From Aequorivita viscosa (GTDB taxonomy: Bacteria; Bacteroidota; Bacteroidia; Flavobacteriales; Flavobacteriaceae), in assembly GCF_900106795.1 (NCBI RefSeq), contig NZ_FNNS01000027.1, positions 1 to 44,277 of the forward strand: a DNA stretch of 44,277 bases, read 5' to 3'. The first letter of the stretch is position 1, and every line of letters starts with the position of its first letter. The position numbers and the translations under genes were made by a program. Under the pieces are notes generated by a model that made no database searches, was not told where the DNA came from, and saw only the letters and a program-made list of their open reading frames with translations. This document shows, in pieces, positions 1 through 7,184 of the stretch.

Positions 1-234
1 TGCACTGACAACTGTTCAATATATCAATAAGTTCATCTTCGGGAGAAACATCAACAACATTAAAATCAGCATTATTTAAAATGCACAACGGGTTAACAGT
101 ATTAAGCCGACATAAAATTTTAGTGCTTGCCGTGTTCCAGATCGCGAACCGTCTTCAAACACTAAAATTTGGTCGGCTATTTTTATTTCATTTTGCTCGC
201 AATTATAAAAAGGCTTTTCGGAACGTAAACTGTC
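1..234 (-). pseudogene. Frame-disrupted coding remnant at the left edge
   Basis: Downstream of the aminotransferase, on the same strand, two overlapping reading frames both look protein-coding. One is open from 234 down to 76 and includes the stretch IKIADQILVFEDGSR. The other is open from 154 to the window edge and includes NNADFNVVDVSPEDELIDIL. The two join into one plausible protein if a single frameshift is placed near positions 145-157. No convincing start codon is visible: a TAG at 235-237 lies in frame just upstream. I do not recognise the family. It could be a decayed gene of the polysaccharide locus, a sequencing error, or two short unrelated frames. The rest of the gene lies outside the window. 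Confidence 0.3.
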
Positions 235-255
235 CTATTTTTTGGGAAGACCACA

Positions 256-1374
256 CTACCAGTCTTTCACTGTTGTTTTTATTTGACTGATTATAAAATC
301 TTGCGCTTCCTTTGTTATCCCGAAATAAAGCGGAATTCGCACCAAACCATTCGCCCATCTTTCAGCTTCTTTTAAATGTAAGGGGTTTTCAGTTTTTGCA
401 AACGGACTTAAATGAAGAGGTAAATAATGAAAAGCAGCCATTATACCGTTTTTTTTCAGTGCTTGCAGCAGGATATTTCTCTTTTCTTGATTTATTGTTT
501 TTAGACAGAATAGGTGAGCGTTGTGCTTTTCGTAATCCTTCACTTTTATGACCTCGATGCCTGATACTTCTTTTAAAGCGTTATAATAATAATTCCAGGA
601 TTTTACACGCTCTGCATTAATATGTAAAAGATTTTGAAGTTGCGCCCATAAAAAAGCCGCAGTTACTTCCGAAGGGTAGAAAGAAAGCCCTACATCGTAC
701 CATTCATATTTGTTTACTTCGCCATCTAGAAACATTTTTCTGTTGGTTCCCTTTTCCCAAATTATTTCTGCCCGTTCTACAAATTGTGCATCGTTAATAA
801 CTAAAAGGCCGCCGTGACCGGAAGTTATGTTTTTTGTGGAATGGAAAGAAAAGGCTCCAAAATGGCCAATACTTCCCAAAAATTTACCTTTATAAGTTGC
901 ACCTAAACTGTGCGCGGCATCTTCTACTACCCAGATTTTATGAGAATTGGCAATGCGCATAATTTCGTCCATTTCGCACGCAATTCCACCATAATGCATC
1001 ACGACAATGGCTTTCGTTTTTTTAGTAATCAATTTTGGAAGTTGGGACGGGTCGATATTGGGATTGTCAGGATGGGAATCTGCATAAACAATCTTTGCGC
1101 CTTTTAAAACAAACGGATTGGCCGAAGTAATATACGTATAGGAAGGCACAATGACTTCATCGCCAGGAGAAATATTCAACAGGATAGAAACCATATCTAA
1201 TGCTGCGGTACAGCTATCGGTAAGCTTGGCGTGAGTAAAACCAAATTCCCTGTTGAAAAATTGGTGACACAAATGGGTATATTTTCCATTGCCAGATAGC
1301 GCACCGCTATTGATGACTTCTTCAATATATTTTATTTCATTACCTGAAACAAAAGGTTGGTGCAATGGAATCAT
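256..1374 (-). CDS. dTDP-4-amino-4,6-dideoxyhexose transaminase (WecE/RffA-like, DegT/DnrJ/EryC1 family)
   Basis: A PLP-dependent sugar aminotransferase that should convert a nucleotide-linked 4-keto-6-deoxyhexose into a 4-amino sugar in the cytoplasm, for use in O-antigen or capsule. The 372-residue length is normal for the family. Family motifs are present in order: an N-terminal G-A-L-S-G-N-G stretch that helps bind substrate, the region VIVPSYTYITSANPF, the PLP-binding VVEDAAHSLGA, and FHSTKNITSG, whose lysine should form the Schiff base. The nearby sulfotransferases, glycosyltransferase and acyl-synthase operon fit a polysaccharide locus. The product could be Fuc4N (as for RffA) or Qui4N (as for VioA); the sequence alone does not decide. 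A good promoter lies at 1406-1435. The family call is firm; the exact sugar is inferred. Confidence 0.88.
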   Translation of the reverse strand: MIPLHQPFVSGNEIKYIEEVINSGALSGNGKYTHLCHQFFNREFGFTHAKLTDSCTAALDMVSILLNISPGDEVIVPSYTYITSANPFVLKGAKIVYADSHPDNPNIDPSQLPKLITKKTKAIVVMHYGGIACEMDEIMRIANSHKIWVVEDAAHSLGATYKGKFLGSIGHFGAFSFHSTKNITSGHGGLLVINDAQFVERAEIIWEKGTNRKMFLDGEVNKYEWYDVGLSFYPSEVTAAFLWAQLQNLLHINAERVKSWNYYYNALKEVSGIEVIKVKDYEKHNAHLFCLKTINQEKRNILLQALKKNGIMAAFHYLPLHLSPFAKTENPLHLKEAERWANGLVRIPLYFGITKEAQDFIISQIKTTVKDW

Positions 1375-1405
1375 ACTTACTAAGAAATGGGAAGGGTTAT
1401 ACTTT

Positions 1406-1435
1406 CAAAAGTAAACTAATTTGCAAAACTCACAA
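1406..1435 (-). promoter_or_regulatory. Bacteroidetes-type promoter for the aminotransferase gene
   Basis: Read on the minus strand there is a TTG at 1435-1433, a 19-base spacer, and TACTTTTG at 1413-1406. This matches the flavobacterial TTTG/TAnnTTTG (-33/-7) promoter. Transcription would begin about 25 bases before the start codon at 1374. Confidence 0.6.
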
Positions 1436-1468
1436 TAGGAGTCTGGCGAGAAGATTCTTTGAAAAGAC

Positions 1469-1476
1469 TATATTTG
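1469..1476 (+). promoter_or_regulatory. Candidate -7 element for the sulfotransferase pair
   Basis: TATATTTG matches the TAnnTTTG -7 consensus and lies about 48 bases before the ATG at 1524. No good -33 TTTG is found at the expected spacing, so this is a partial match. Confidence 0.4.
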
Positions 1477-1523
1477 AAACTACATTTTGGGAATGACTTT
1501 CTCAACAAAGCACCAAGAACTGA

Positions 1524-2582
1524 ATGAGTTTAACTGAAGTAAATATTGAGCCAACCAAAGCTCCTATAGCCTTTTTGGTGGCAAAAGATCGTTCAGGTAC
1601 CACGTTGCTTCAGACTATGTTAGATTCTCATCCTAATATTTGTGCGCCACTTGAATCTCGATTTGTACTTCACTTAAAGAACAAATATCACAGTAAAACT
1701 ATTTGGAACAAAAGCTTAAAAACCCAGTTTGTCAAAGATTTATTTAAAGAGCAGAAAATGGTTTTATTTTGGGAATTAGACCAAGATGCGCTAATAGAAA
1801 GACTTGAAAAACTACCCGAAAATACCACTTACGGCGAAATTTGTAAGCAAGTGTATGTTTCTTCAAATTCATTTCATAGCAAGGAAACTGCAGCGCTTAT
1901 TGTAGATAAAAATCCAATATATGCTATTATGATTCCTCTGCTTCAGGAAGTATTTCCAAATGCAAAGTTTATTCATCTAATTCGGGATTTCCGCGGAAAT
2001 GTAAGTTCTATTCTCAACCTTCAGAAAGGAGCGTCTGTTTATAAATTGGGAATGAATTGGATACTGACTAATTCAGAAATTGAAAAAACGAAGCAACTTT
2101 CACCTAACAACTTTATAACCCTTCGCTATGAAGATTTACTCGAAAATCCAAAAAGCGAATTGGAACGGATAACCAGTTTTTTCAGTCTTGAATTTCATCA
2201 GGATATGCTTACCTATAACGAACGTATTGCGAAAGCTATTTCTGCTTATGTAGCACGTTCTCCAAGCGAAAAGGTTCGTAGCGTGAGAGAAATTGGAATT
2301 GCTAAAGTTCATAAAAACCTTTCAAAACCGATTGATAATTCTTTTAAAGATAAATGGAAGGAAAAACTATCTAAAGCCAATATTGAAACTTTAGAAAAAT
2401 ATTGTAGCGGTTTCGCCAAAAGATATGGTTATGAGCAGACTACTTTAATTGTTCCAAAAAACGAGAAAATTCCGAAAGAATTACTTTTTGAACGTGATAA
2501 ATTACGGTTGTATTACAAACTTCCAATATGGTTGCGCGAACTGAAAAGTAAACCCAGCATGCCATTTATTTCAACCCAATGA
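1524..2582 (+). CDS. PAPS-dependent sulfotransferase family protein (first of a tandem pair)
   Basis: Probably transfers a sulfuryl group from PAPS to a carbohydrate or other hydroxylated acceptor. The PAPS-binding P-loop lies at residues 19-29 (VAKDRSGTTLL), followed by SHPNICAPLESRF. The second PAPS-binding segment is seen as KFIHLIRDFRG with serines just after it. The 352-residue length suits bacterial Sulfotransfer_3-type enzymes. No signal peptide or membrane segment is visible, so it should act in the cytoplasm. The stop codon overlaps the next gene's ATG by four bases (ATGA), which implies translational coupling with a second sulfotransferase. The polysaccharide-type neighbours suggest sulfation of a surface glycan, but the acceptor is unknown. 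Confidence 0.82.
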   Translation: MSLTEVNIEPTKAPIAFLVAKDRSGTTLLQTMLDSHPNICAPLESRFVLHLKNKYHSKTIWNKSLKTQFVKDLFKEQKMVLFWELDQDALIERLEKLPENTTYGEICKQVYVSSNSFHSKETAALIVDKNPIYAIMIPLLQEVFPNAKFIHLIRDFRGNVSSILNLQKGASVYKLGMNWILTNSEIEKTKQLSPNNFITLRYEDLLENPKSELERITSFFSLEFHQDMLTYNERIAKAISAYVARSPSEKVRSVREIGIAKVHKNLSKPIDNSFKDKWKEKLSKANIETLEKYCSGFAKRYGYEQTTLIVPKNEKIPKELLFERDKLRLYYKLPIWLRELKSKPSMPFISTQ

Positions 2583-3589
2583 GCAAGAACTTTTATGTTA
2601 TGGCCATTGGCCGCTCTGGAACCACTTTACTTGCCTATATCCTGGATGCGCACCCAAACATTGTCGTGCCGCCAGAGTCGTTTTTTGTGCTTCATTTAGA
2701 GCGGGAATACAAGCATATAACCGATTGGAACGATAAAACGATTCAAAACTTCATTGACGATGTGTATGTAGACCGTTCATTTCGGCTTATGTGGAAAGTT
2801 CCTCGAAAAACAGTGGAAGAATCTTTTTCGCAGCCACCAAAAGTGACGGGTTTTGACGAGGCTTGCAATCGAATACGTGCGAGTTACAACGCTTCTTTTA
2901 AAACGAAGTCGATAGAACTATACGGCGACAAGCATCCAATATATTCGCATTTCTTTAAACGAATGATGCGGATAAATCCTAACGCCAAATTAATTCACAT
3001 GGTGCGGGATCCGCGAGGTACTGGGAGTGGGCAGATAATTACTTTTAATAGAAAAGATGCGCTCATGGTTGGCTATTTATGGTCTCGGTACAACAAAAAC
3101 CTTTCAGGACTTAAAGCAGTCTATCCGAATAATTACTACTTGCTCAAGTATGAAGATTTGGTTTTGAAACCAGAAGAAACAATGAAATCCCTTTGTCATT
3201 TCTTAGAAATAGATTTCGATGCAAAGATGATGGCGTATCGGAAAAACACTGTAAAGCTATTTGAAGATTATACCAAAGCCATTACGAAGAAACACGAAAG
3301 CCTGATGAAACCCATTGACCCAAAAATAATGGAGAAGTGGAAAACAAAACTCACAAAGAAACAGATTGAGCAACTAGAATTCGCTACTTATGATGTGGCT
3401 TCAGAATTGGGATATGATTTTGAAAAGCCCAATGTAAACTTTTATACGAAGTTGAAATTCCCTTTTTCAAAATTGAAAGTCAAAATTATTTTGGGAATAA
3501 TTACGCTCTTTTTCAACTTTCCATTTGCATTCAGAAAATTGGTTTTAAGTCTTAAAAGTAGGGTGTTGGACTATAATTATAAGAATTAA
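2579..3589 (+). CDS. PAPS-dependent sulfotransferase family protein (second of a tandem pair)
   Basis: A paralogue of the preceding gene. It has the P-loop MAIGRSGTTLL near the N-terminus, then DAHPNIVVPPESFFVLHLE, and a 3'-phosphate-binding segment KLIHMVRDPRG. Length is 336 residues. The N-terminal halves of the two proteins align closely (SGTTLL, AHPNI/SHPNI, PPES/PLES, FVLHL), so the pair probably arose by tandem duplication and then diverged. It overlaps the upstream stop codon by four bases. Its own stop overlaps by four bases the stop of the convergent GNAT gene, leaving no room for a separate terminator. It probably acts on a glycan; the substrate is not known. Confidence 0.82.
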   Translation: MSKNFYVMAIGRSGTTLLAYILDAHPNIVVPPESFFVLHLEREYKHITDWNDKTIQNFIDDVYVDRSFRLMWKVPRKTVEESFSQPPKVTGFDEACNRIRASYNASFKTKSIELYGDKHPIYSHFFKRMMRINPNAKLIHMVRDPRGTGSGQIITFNRKDALMVGYLWSRYNKNLSGLKAVYPNNYYLLKYEDLVLKPEETMKSLCHFLEIDFDAKMMAYRKNTVKLFEDYTKAITKKHESLMKPIDPKIMEKWKTKLTKKQIEQLEFATYDVASELGYDFEKPNVNFYTKLKFPFSKLKVKIILGIITLFFNFPFAFRKLVLSLKSRVLDYNYKN

Positions 3590-4230
3590 GGCTTAAACTT
3601 TATATACTCAGCCAAATGAGAAGGAAGGTTGTCATAGAGCCCAGCTGGTTTCTCTCTCGGAAGTTCAACATCATTCCAAGATAATTCGGAAGGGTCGTTA
3701 TTTATTTTTTTCACCATTTCTCGAATGGTTTTAGCTGTTTCTAAATAAATTTCGGGAGTAAGCTCTAGTACATATTTTTCGTCATCAGAAAGTGCTTCAA
3801 CAATTTGATAACCGAATTTTTGATTGTATTCCAATGCAATTTTATTATCTGCTCGAACTTCGGCCAAGCTTCGTTTTATTTTCACCAAAAAGAAAAGTAA
3901 ATCTGTAGCGCATACCGAAGCAATTATAGGCAGGTGTGATTGCATAGCCGTTGGTTCCCAAATGAAAATACCTCCTCGCGAAATTCCAGTTTCGTAAGAC
4001 TCAATATTGCCGTGAATAAGTCCGATTTTTTTTTCTTCGTGAAGAATTAAAAAGTAATAGTTGAAGTCGTTATTGATGGATTGAAACCATTTTTTTTGTT
4101 CTTCTTCAGTTATCAGCTTTTGATAGAACATTCGCTTTCTAATAAGTTCGCTATTGCGGTGATGGCGTACTAATTCTATATCAGCTTCGGTTAATCGCTG
4201 AAGCGTAATTCCGTATTTTCTGATGATCAT
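3586..4230 (-). CDS. GNAT family N-acyltransferase, last gene of the acyl-synthase operon
   Basis: A RimJ/RimL-like GNAT domain begins with the usual strand and helix (ITLQRLTEADIELVRHHRNS) and continues through SINNDFNYYFLILHEEKKIG to the terminal N-K-I-A-L-E-Y-N-Q-K-F-G-Y segment typical of the acyl-CoA-binding fold. A C-terminal tail after about residue 155 is not typical of the family. The 214-residue length is slightly long. Its start overlaps the glycosyltransferase stop by four bases, so it belongs to the operon carrying two ketosynthases and a carrier protein. From that context I infer that it transfers the operon's acyl product to a 4-amino sugar, possibly from acyl-ACP rather than acetyl-CoA. 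The fold call is sound; the substrate is inference. Confidence 0.72.
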   Translation of the reverse strand: MIIRKYGITLQRLTEADIELVRHHRNSELIRKRMFYQKLITEEEQKKWFQSINNDFNYYFLILHEEKKIGLIHGNIESYETGISRGGIFIWEPTAMQSHLPIIASVCATDLLFFLVKIKRSLAEVRADNKIALEYNQKFGYQIVEALSDDEKYVLELTPEIYLETAKTIREMVKKINNDPSELSWNDVELPREKPAGLYDNLPSHLAEYIKFKP

Positions 4231-5138
4231 AATTCCTCTTTAATGAAATATGCAGGTTGCTGATTGAGTCTTGAAAGGATGTTTTTCAAATAATATCCCA
4301 AAATTCCGAAGCACAATAGCATCAAACTTGCTGAAAAACTGATTGAAACTATTAAGGCTGTAAATCCAGGAACAGCCACATCAAAAACCAGCTTTTTAAC
4401 GATGAAATAAACTCCGATTAATACAAAAATGAAAGAAAAAATGCCTCCAAAATACATCATCAATTTAAGTGGCCAATTGCTATAATTCAAGGTATTGTTG
4501 TTGGCAAGTGTCCAGAGTTTTTTAGGAGAATAGGCGGAGTTTCCATATTTTCTAGGTGCATGCGAAACCTTTACACACTCGATGAAGTTGGTATGCCAAT
4601 GCAGTATTTCATCAATAAAATTGAAATGTTGTTTGTTATGCTTTAGTTTGTCAATCAAAGTTCCGTCCACAAGTCGGAATGATGAGCCATTCCCGAAAGA
4701 TCCGTGAAGATGTTTTGCCGACTTTTTATAAGCATTACTACTTAATTTTCGGAAGAGTGGATGGTTTTCATTGCCGATGCCATATACCACATTTGCTCCT
4801 GTTTGTTTTTGCCTCTCAACTAACAACGGAATATCTTCAGGCGCTTGTTGTAGGTCGTCGTCCATGGTAATGACCCACTTGCCTTTTGCTTGGTGAAACC
4901 CGCAAATAGTGGCGTTGTGTTGTCCAAAGTTTTTTCCTAGCCGAAAAAGTCGGACTTTATCTGGGCTTTCGTTTTTTAAATCAACCAACACATTCCAGCT
5001 GTTGTCTTGGGAAAAATCATCGATAAAAATGATTTCGTATTCTTCTGAAATATTTTTAAAAACGGTACTAATACGCTGCTTCAATTCCGAAAGGGATTGT
5101 TCGCTGTTAAATACTGGGATGATGATAGAATATTCCAT
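4227..5138 (-). CDS. Family 2 glycosyltransferase with two C-terminal membrane helices (DPM1/GtrB-like)
   Basis: The GT-A domain starts YSIIIPVFN and holds the acidic motifs IIFIDDFSQDNS and VITMDDDLQQAPEDI, the latter resembling the D-x-D metal-binding site of polyprenyl-phosphate glycosyltransferases. Two hydrophobic helices follow at roughly residues 220-285. This layout resembles GtrB, ArnC and DPM1, which move a sugar to a polyprenyl phosphate at the inner face of the membrane. I start the gene at the ATG at 5138, one base past the upstream stop codon, giving 303 residues. A longer frame would add nine residues inside the upstream gene. The GNAT gene overlaps its 3' end by four bases. 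It probably loads the acylated amino sugar, or another sugar, onto a lipid carrier; this is inferred. Confidence 0.82.
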   Translation of the reverse strand: MEYSIIIPVFNSEQSLSELKQRISTVFKNISEEYEIIFIDDFSQDNSWNVLVDLKNESPDKVRLFRLGKNFGQHNATICGFHQAKGKWVITMDDDLQQAPEDIPLLVERQKQTGANVVYGIGNENHPLFRKLSSNAYKKSAKHLHGSFGNGSSFRLVDGTLIDKLKHNKQHFNFIDEILHWHTNFIECVKVSHAPRKYGNSAYSPKKLWTLANNNTLNYSNWPLKLMMYFGGIFSFIFVLIGVYFIVKKLVFDVAVPGFTALIVSISFSASLMLLCFGILGYYLKNILSRLNQQPAYFIKEEL

Positions 5139-5139
5139 T

Positions 5140-5886
5140 TTACATACCTGCGCTAAGTCCGCCATCCATTACTATTTCAGTTCCTGTAATCCATTTTGAA
5201 GCTAGAGATAACAAAAATGCGATGGTATTGGCTACATCTTCCGGTTCGCCAAAACCTAACGGATATTGCTTTCCGTGCTTGTTCATTAATTCCTTGCTCA
5301 CGGTTTTTTCAGCTTCGTCAAATAGCGGTGTTTTTACCATTGCAGCTAGAATTACATTGCTGCGTATTTTTTGTGGGGCGTGTTCTAAAGCTAAAGTTTT
5401 ACTGAAGCTATTGATAGCTGCCTTGGTGCCTGAATAAAGCGCACCTCCTTTATTTGGAAAATTACAAGCAATTGATGACATAAAAACTATCGAGGCACCT
5501 TTGTTTACTTTTTTCGATTTTAAAAGTGAACTTGTCAATACTACGGGTGCTTCATAATTAATTTCATAGATTTCCTTGATTTGTTTTTTACTGATAAATT
5601 TTACGGGGTAGTGTTTTACAATTCCACTGCTATGAACGATTCCGTCGATGTTTGGAACTTGTTTTACAATTTCATTTATAGCTTCATCATCAGTTAAATC
5701 GGCTTGGATAATTTGATGTTCTCCTTTTGGTAGTTTTTTTAAAACATCAAGTAATCGTTCTTCGTTTCTAGCTGTTAGAATTACTGTGGCTCCTAGATTA
5801 GCGACAACTTCTGCGGTTTTTGCTCCAATTCCTGAAGAAGCGCCAGTAACTAATATTGTTTTATTTTCGAGGGAAAATGGATTCAT
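5140..5886 (-). CDS. Short-chain dehydrogenase/reductase, probable 3-ketoacyl-ACP reductase (FabG-like)
   Basis: A classical SDR of 248 residues. The dinucleotide-binding TGASSGIG is at residues 14-21, the helix asparagine is near residue 110, and the catalytic S-Y-K set is Ser137/138, Tyr151 and Lys155 (ALYSGTKAA). The C-terminus reads ITGTEIVMDGGLSAGM, as in FabG-type enzymes. I place the start at the ATG at 5886, which overlaps the upstream ketosynthase stop by four bases. A 19-residue upstream extension would lie inside the ketosynthase gene and has no SDR character. Sitting beside two ketosynthases and a carrier protein, it should reduce 3-ketoacyl-ACP to 3-hydroxyacyl-ACP. No dehydratase or enoyl reductase is nearby, so the product should keep its hydroxyl group. 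Confidence 0.85.
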   Translation of the reverse strand: MNPFSLENKTILVTGASSGIGAKTAEVVANLGATVILTARNEERLLDVLKKLPKGEHQIIQADLTDDEAINEIVKQVPNIDGIVHSSGIVKHYPVKFISKKQIKEIYEINYEAPVVLTSSLLKSKKVNKGASIVFMSSIACNFPNKGGALYSGTKAAINSFSKTLALEHAPQKIRSNVILAAMVKTPLFDEAEKTVSKELMNKHGKQYPLGFGEPEDVANTIAFLLSLASKWITGTEIVMDGGLSAGM

Positions 5887-6938
5887 AATTCTATGATTTC
5901 TGGGAGCACTACATTTTTCAGATTTAAAGATACCGAACCCCAAGATAAACCAACCCCAAAACCCGCGAGAAGTAGTTTTTTTTCTGAATTTTTCAAATCG
6001 TTAGATAATTCACTTACAATCGTCAAAGGGATGGAAGCTGAACTTGTGTTACCATATTTCGAAATAGAATAAGGCACTTTTTCTGGAGCGAACTTCATTT
6101 TTTTACGAATGGTTTCGTTCATTAATTTGTTGGCTTGGTGCATTACAAAATAATCGTAGGATTCAGTTGTGGTTCCTATTTTTTCAAGAAATTCCTTTAG
6201 TGAATTTGGGACTTCTTTAATCGAAAAATTAAATACGTCTAGTCCATTGAGCGCCAAATCCATTTTAGAACGGACAATGCCTGGTGTTATTTCTTCTTTT
6301 ACAAATGATTCAGGAGAAGCTAGATTCCGAAGGCCGCCGTGGGGAATGATAATTGCATCTTTTCCAGAGCCATCACTGTTTAGGTCGAAACTTATTGATT
6401 TAGCGTTTTCTTCGTATTGTAAAGCCGTGACGGTTCCTGCATCACCAAATAGGGGATAGGTGCTTTTATCTTCATTTGAACACGTTGCTGTAGAAATGTC
6501 GCCAACCATTAATAGGCCTTTTTTAAGCCCTGTGGCCTTCATCATTCCGGAGATAACGGAAAGTCCGTAAACATAGCCTGAACAGCCTAAACCTATGTCA
6601 AAAGCCATGCAGGACTTGGATAAACCGAGTCTATCTTGTAAAATGATTGCGGTTGCGGGCAAATAGAAATCTGTGGATTGAGAAACGAAGATGAGAATTT
6701 CAATTTCTTCCTTTTTCCAATGGAGTTCTTTCAGAAGTTTCTCGGCTGCTTCAAAACATAAGTCTGAAGTTGTCATTCCGGGTAAAACCATTCTGCGTTG
6801 TTCAACTCCTGTGGTTTTAATGAGTAATTTTTTTTCACTTTCGGTCAATAGGTCGTAATCCCAGTTGGAAACCATATTGGATGGTACTGCTGCTGCGATA
6901 CCTTTTACGGCTATATCTTGAATAGAAAAAAACGCCAT
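5883..6938 (-). CDS. 3-oxoacyl-ACP synthase III-like condensing enzyme (KAS III copy 1)
   Basis: A FabH-like thiolase-fold enzyme of 351 residues. The catalytic triad can be placed: Cys119 in GLGCSGYVYGL, His267 in MHQANK and Asn297 in KYGNTSSASIP. The C-terminal AGFGVGLSWG is typical of KAS III. All three residues are present, so it should be an active decarboxylative Claisen condensing enzyme joining an acyl starter with malonyl-ACP. Its start codon overlaps the ACP stop, and its stop overlaps the SDR start, so these genes are translationally coupled. It is longer than housekeeping FabH (about 317-335 residues) and sits in a glycan locus, so I infer a dedicated acyl-chain pathway rather than bulk fatty acid synthesis. 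Confidence 0.86.
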   Translation of the reverse strand: MAFFSIQDIAVKGIAAAVPSNMVSNWDYDLLTESEKKLLIKTTGVEQRRMVLPGMTTSDLCFEAAEKLLKELHWKKEEIEILIFVSQSTDFYLPATAIILQDRLGLSKSCMAFDIGLGCSGYVYGLSVISGMMKATGLKKGLLMVGDISTATCSNEDKSTYPLFGDAGTVTALQYEENAKSISFDLNSDGSGKDAIIIPHGGLRNLASPESFVKEEITPGIVRSKMDLALNGLDVFNFSIKEVPNSLKEFLEKIGTTTESYDYFVMHQANKLMNETIRKKMKFAPEKVPYSISKYGNTSSASIPLTIVSELSNDLKNSEKKLLLAGFGVGLSWGSVSLNLKNVVLPEIIEL

Positions 6939-7177
6939 TATTGCTTCATTCTTAATTTTACCATTTCGTAAAGTTCTTCTACTTTGCTGATGCTCATAAG
7001 GTCTTCACCTGAAATGGTTACTTCGTATTCAGTATCGATTAGGGCGATGATTATGAGCGAATACATGGAACTCCATTCGTCCAAATCGTTAAATTTTGTT
7101 TCTGGTTTTAAAGTTCCTGGAGCTAGTTCGTCAAATTCGGTTTCTAGGGTACTTATAAATTCTCCGATGTTATTCAT
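6938..7177 (-). CDS. Acyl carrier protein, dedicated (divergent attachment motif)
   Basis: A small acidic helical protein of 79 residues with an ACP layout. The usual D-S-L phosphopantetheine site is replaced by E-W-S-S-M. By alignment with carrier proteins that read W-D-S-L, Ser37 should carry the prosthetic group. The helix after it, YSLIIIALIDTEYEV, matches the ACP recognition helix. It lies between two KAS III genes: 7 bases from the upstream one, and overlapping the start of the downstream one by one base. This strongly suggests it holds the growing chain for these enzymes. It differs from housekeeping AcpP, which normally has G-A-D-S-L-D. Confidence 0.82.
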   Translation of the reverse strand: MNNIGEFISTLETEFDELAPGTLKPETKFNDLDEWSSMYSLIIIALIDTEYEVTISGEDLMSISKVEELYEMVKLRMKQ

Positions 7178-7184
7178 TAAAAAG

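Noticed and set aside
5887-5943. Longer N-terminus for the SDR gene
   Set aside because: The extra 19 residues overlap the ketosynthase 3' end and lack SDR character; the ATG at 5886 is coupled to the upstream stop codon.
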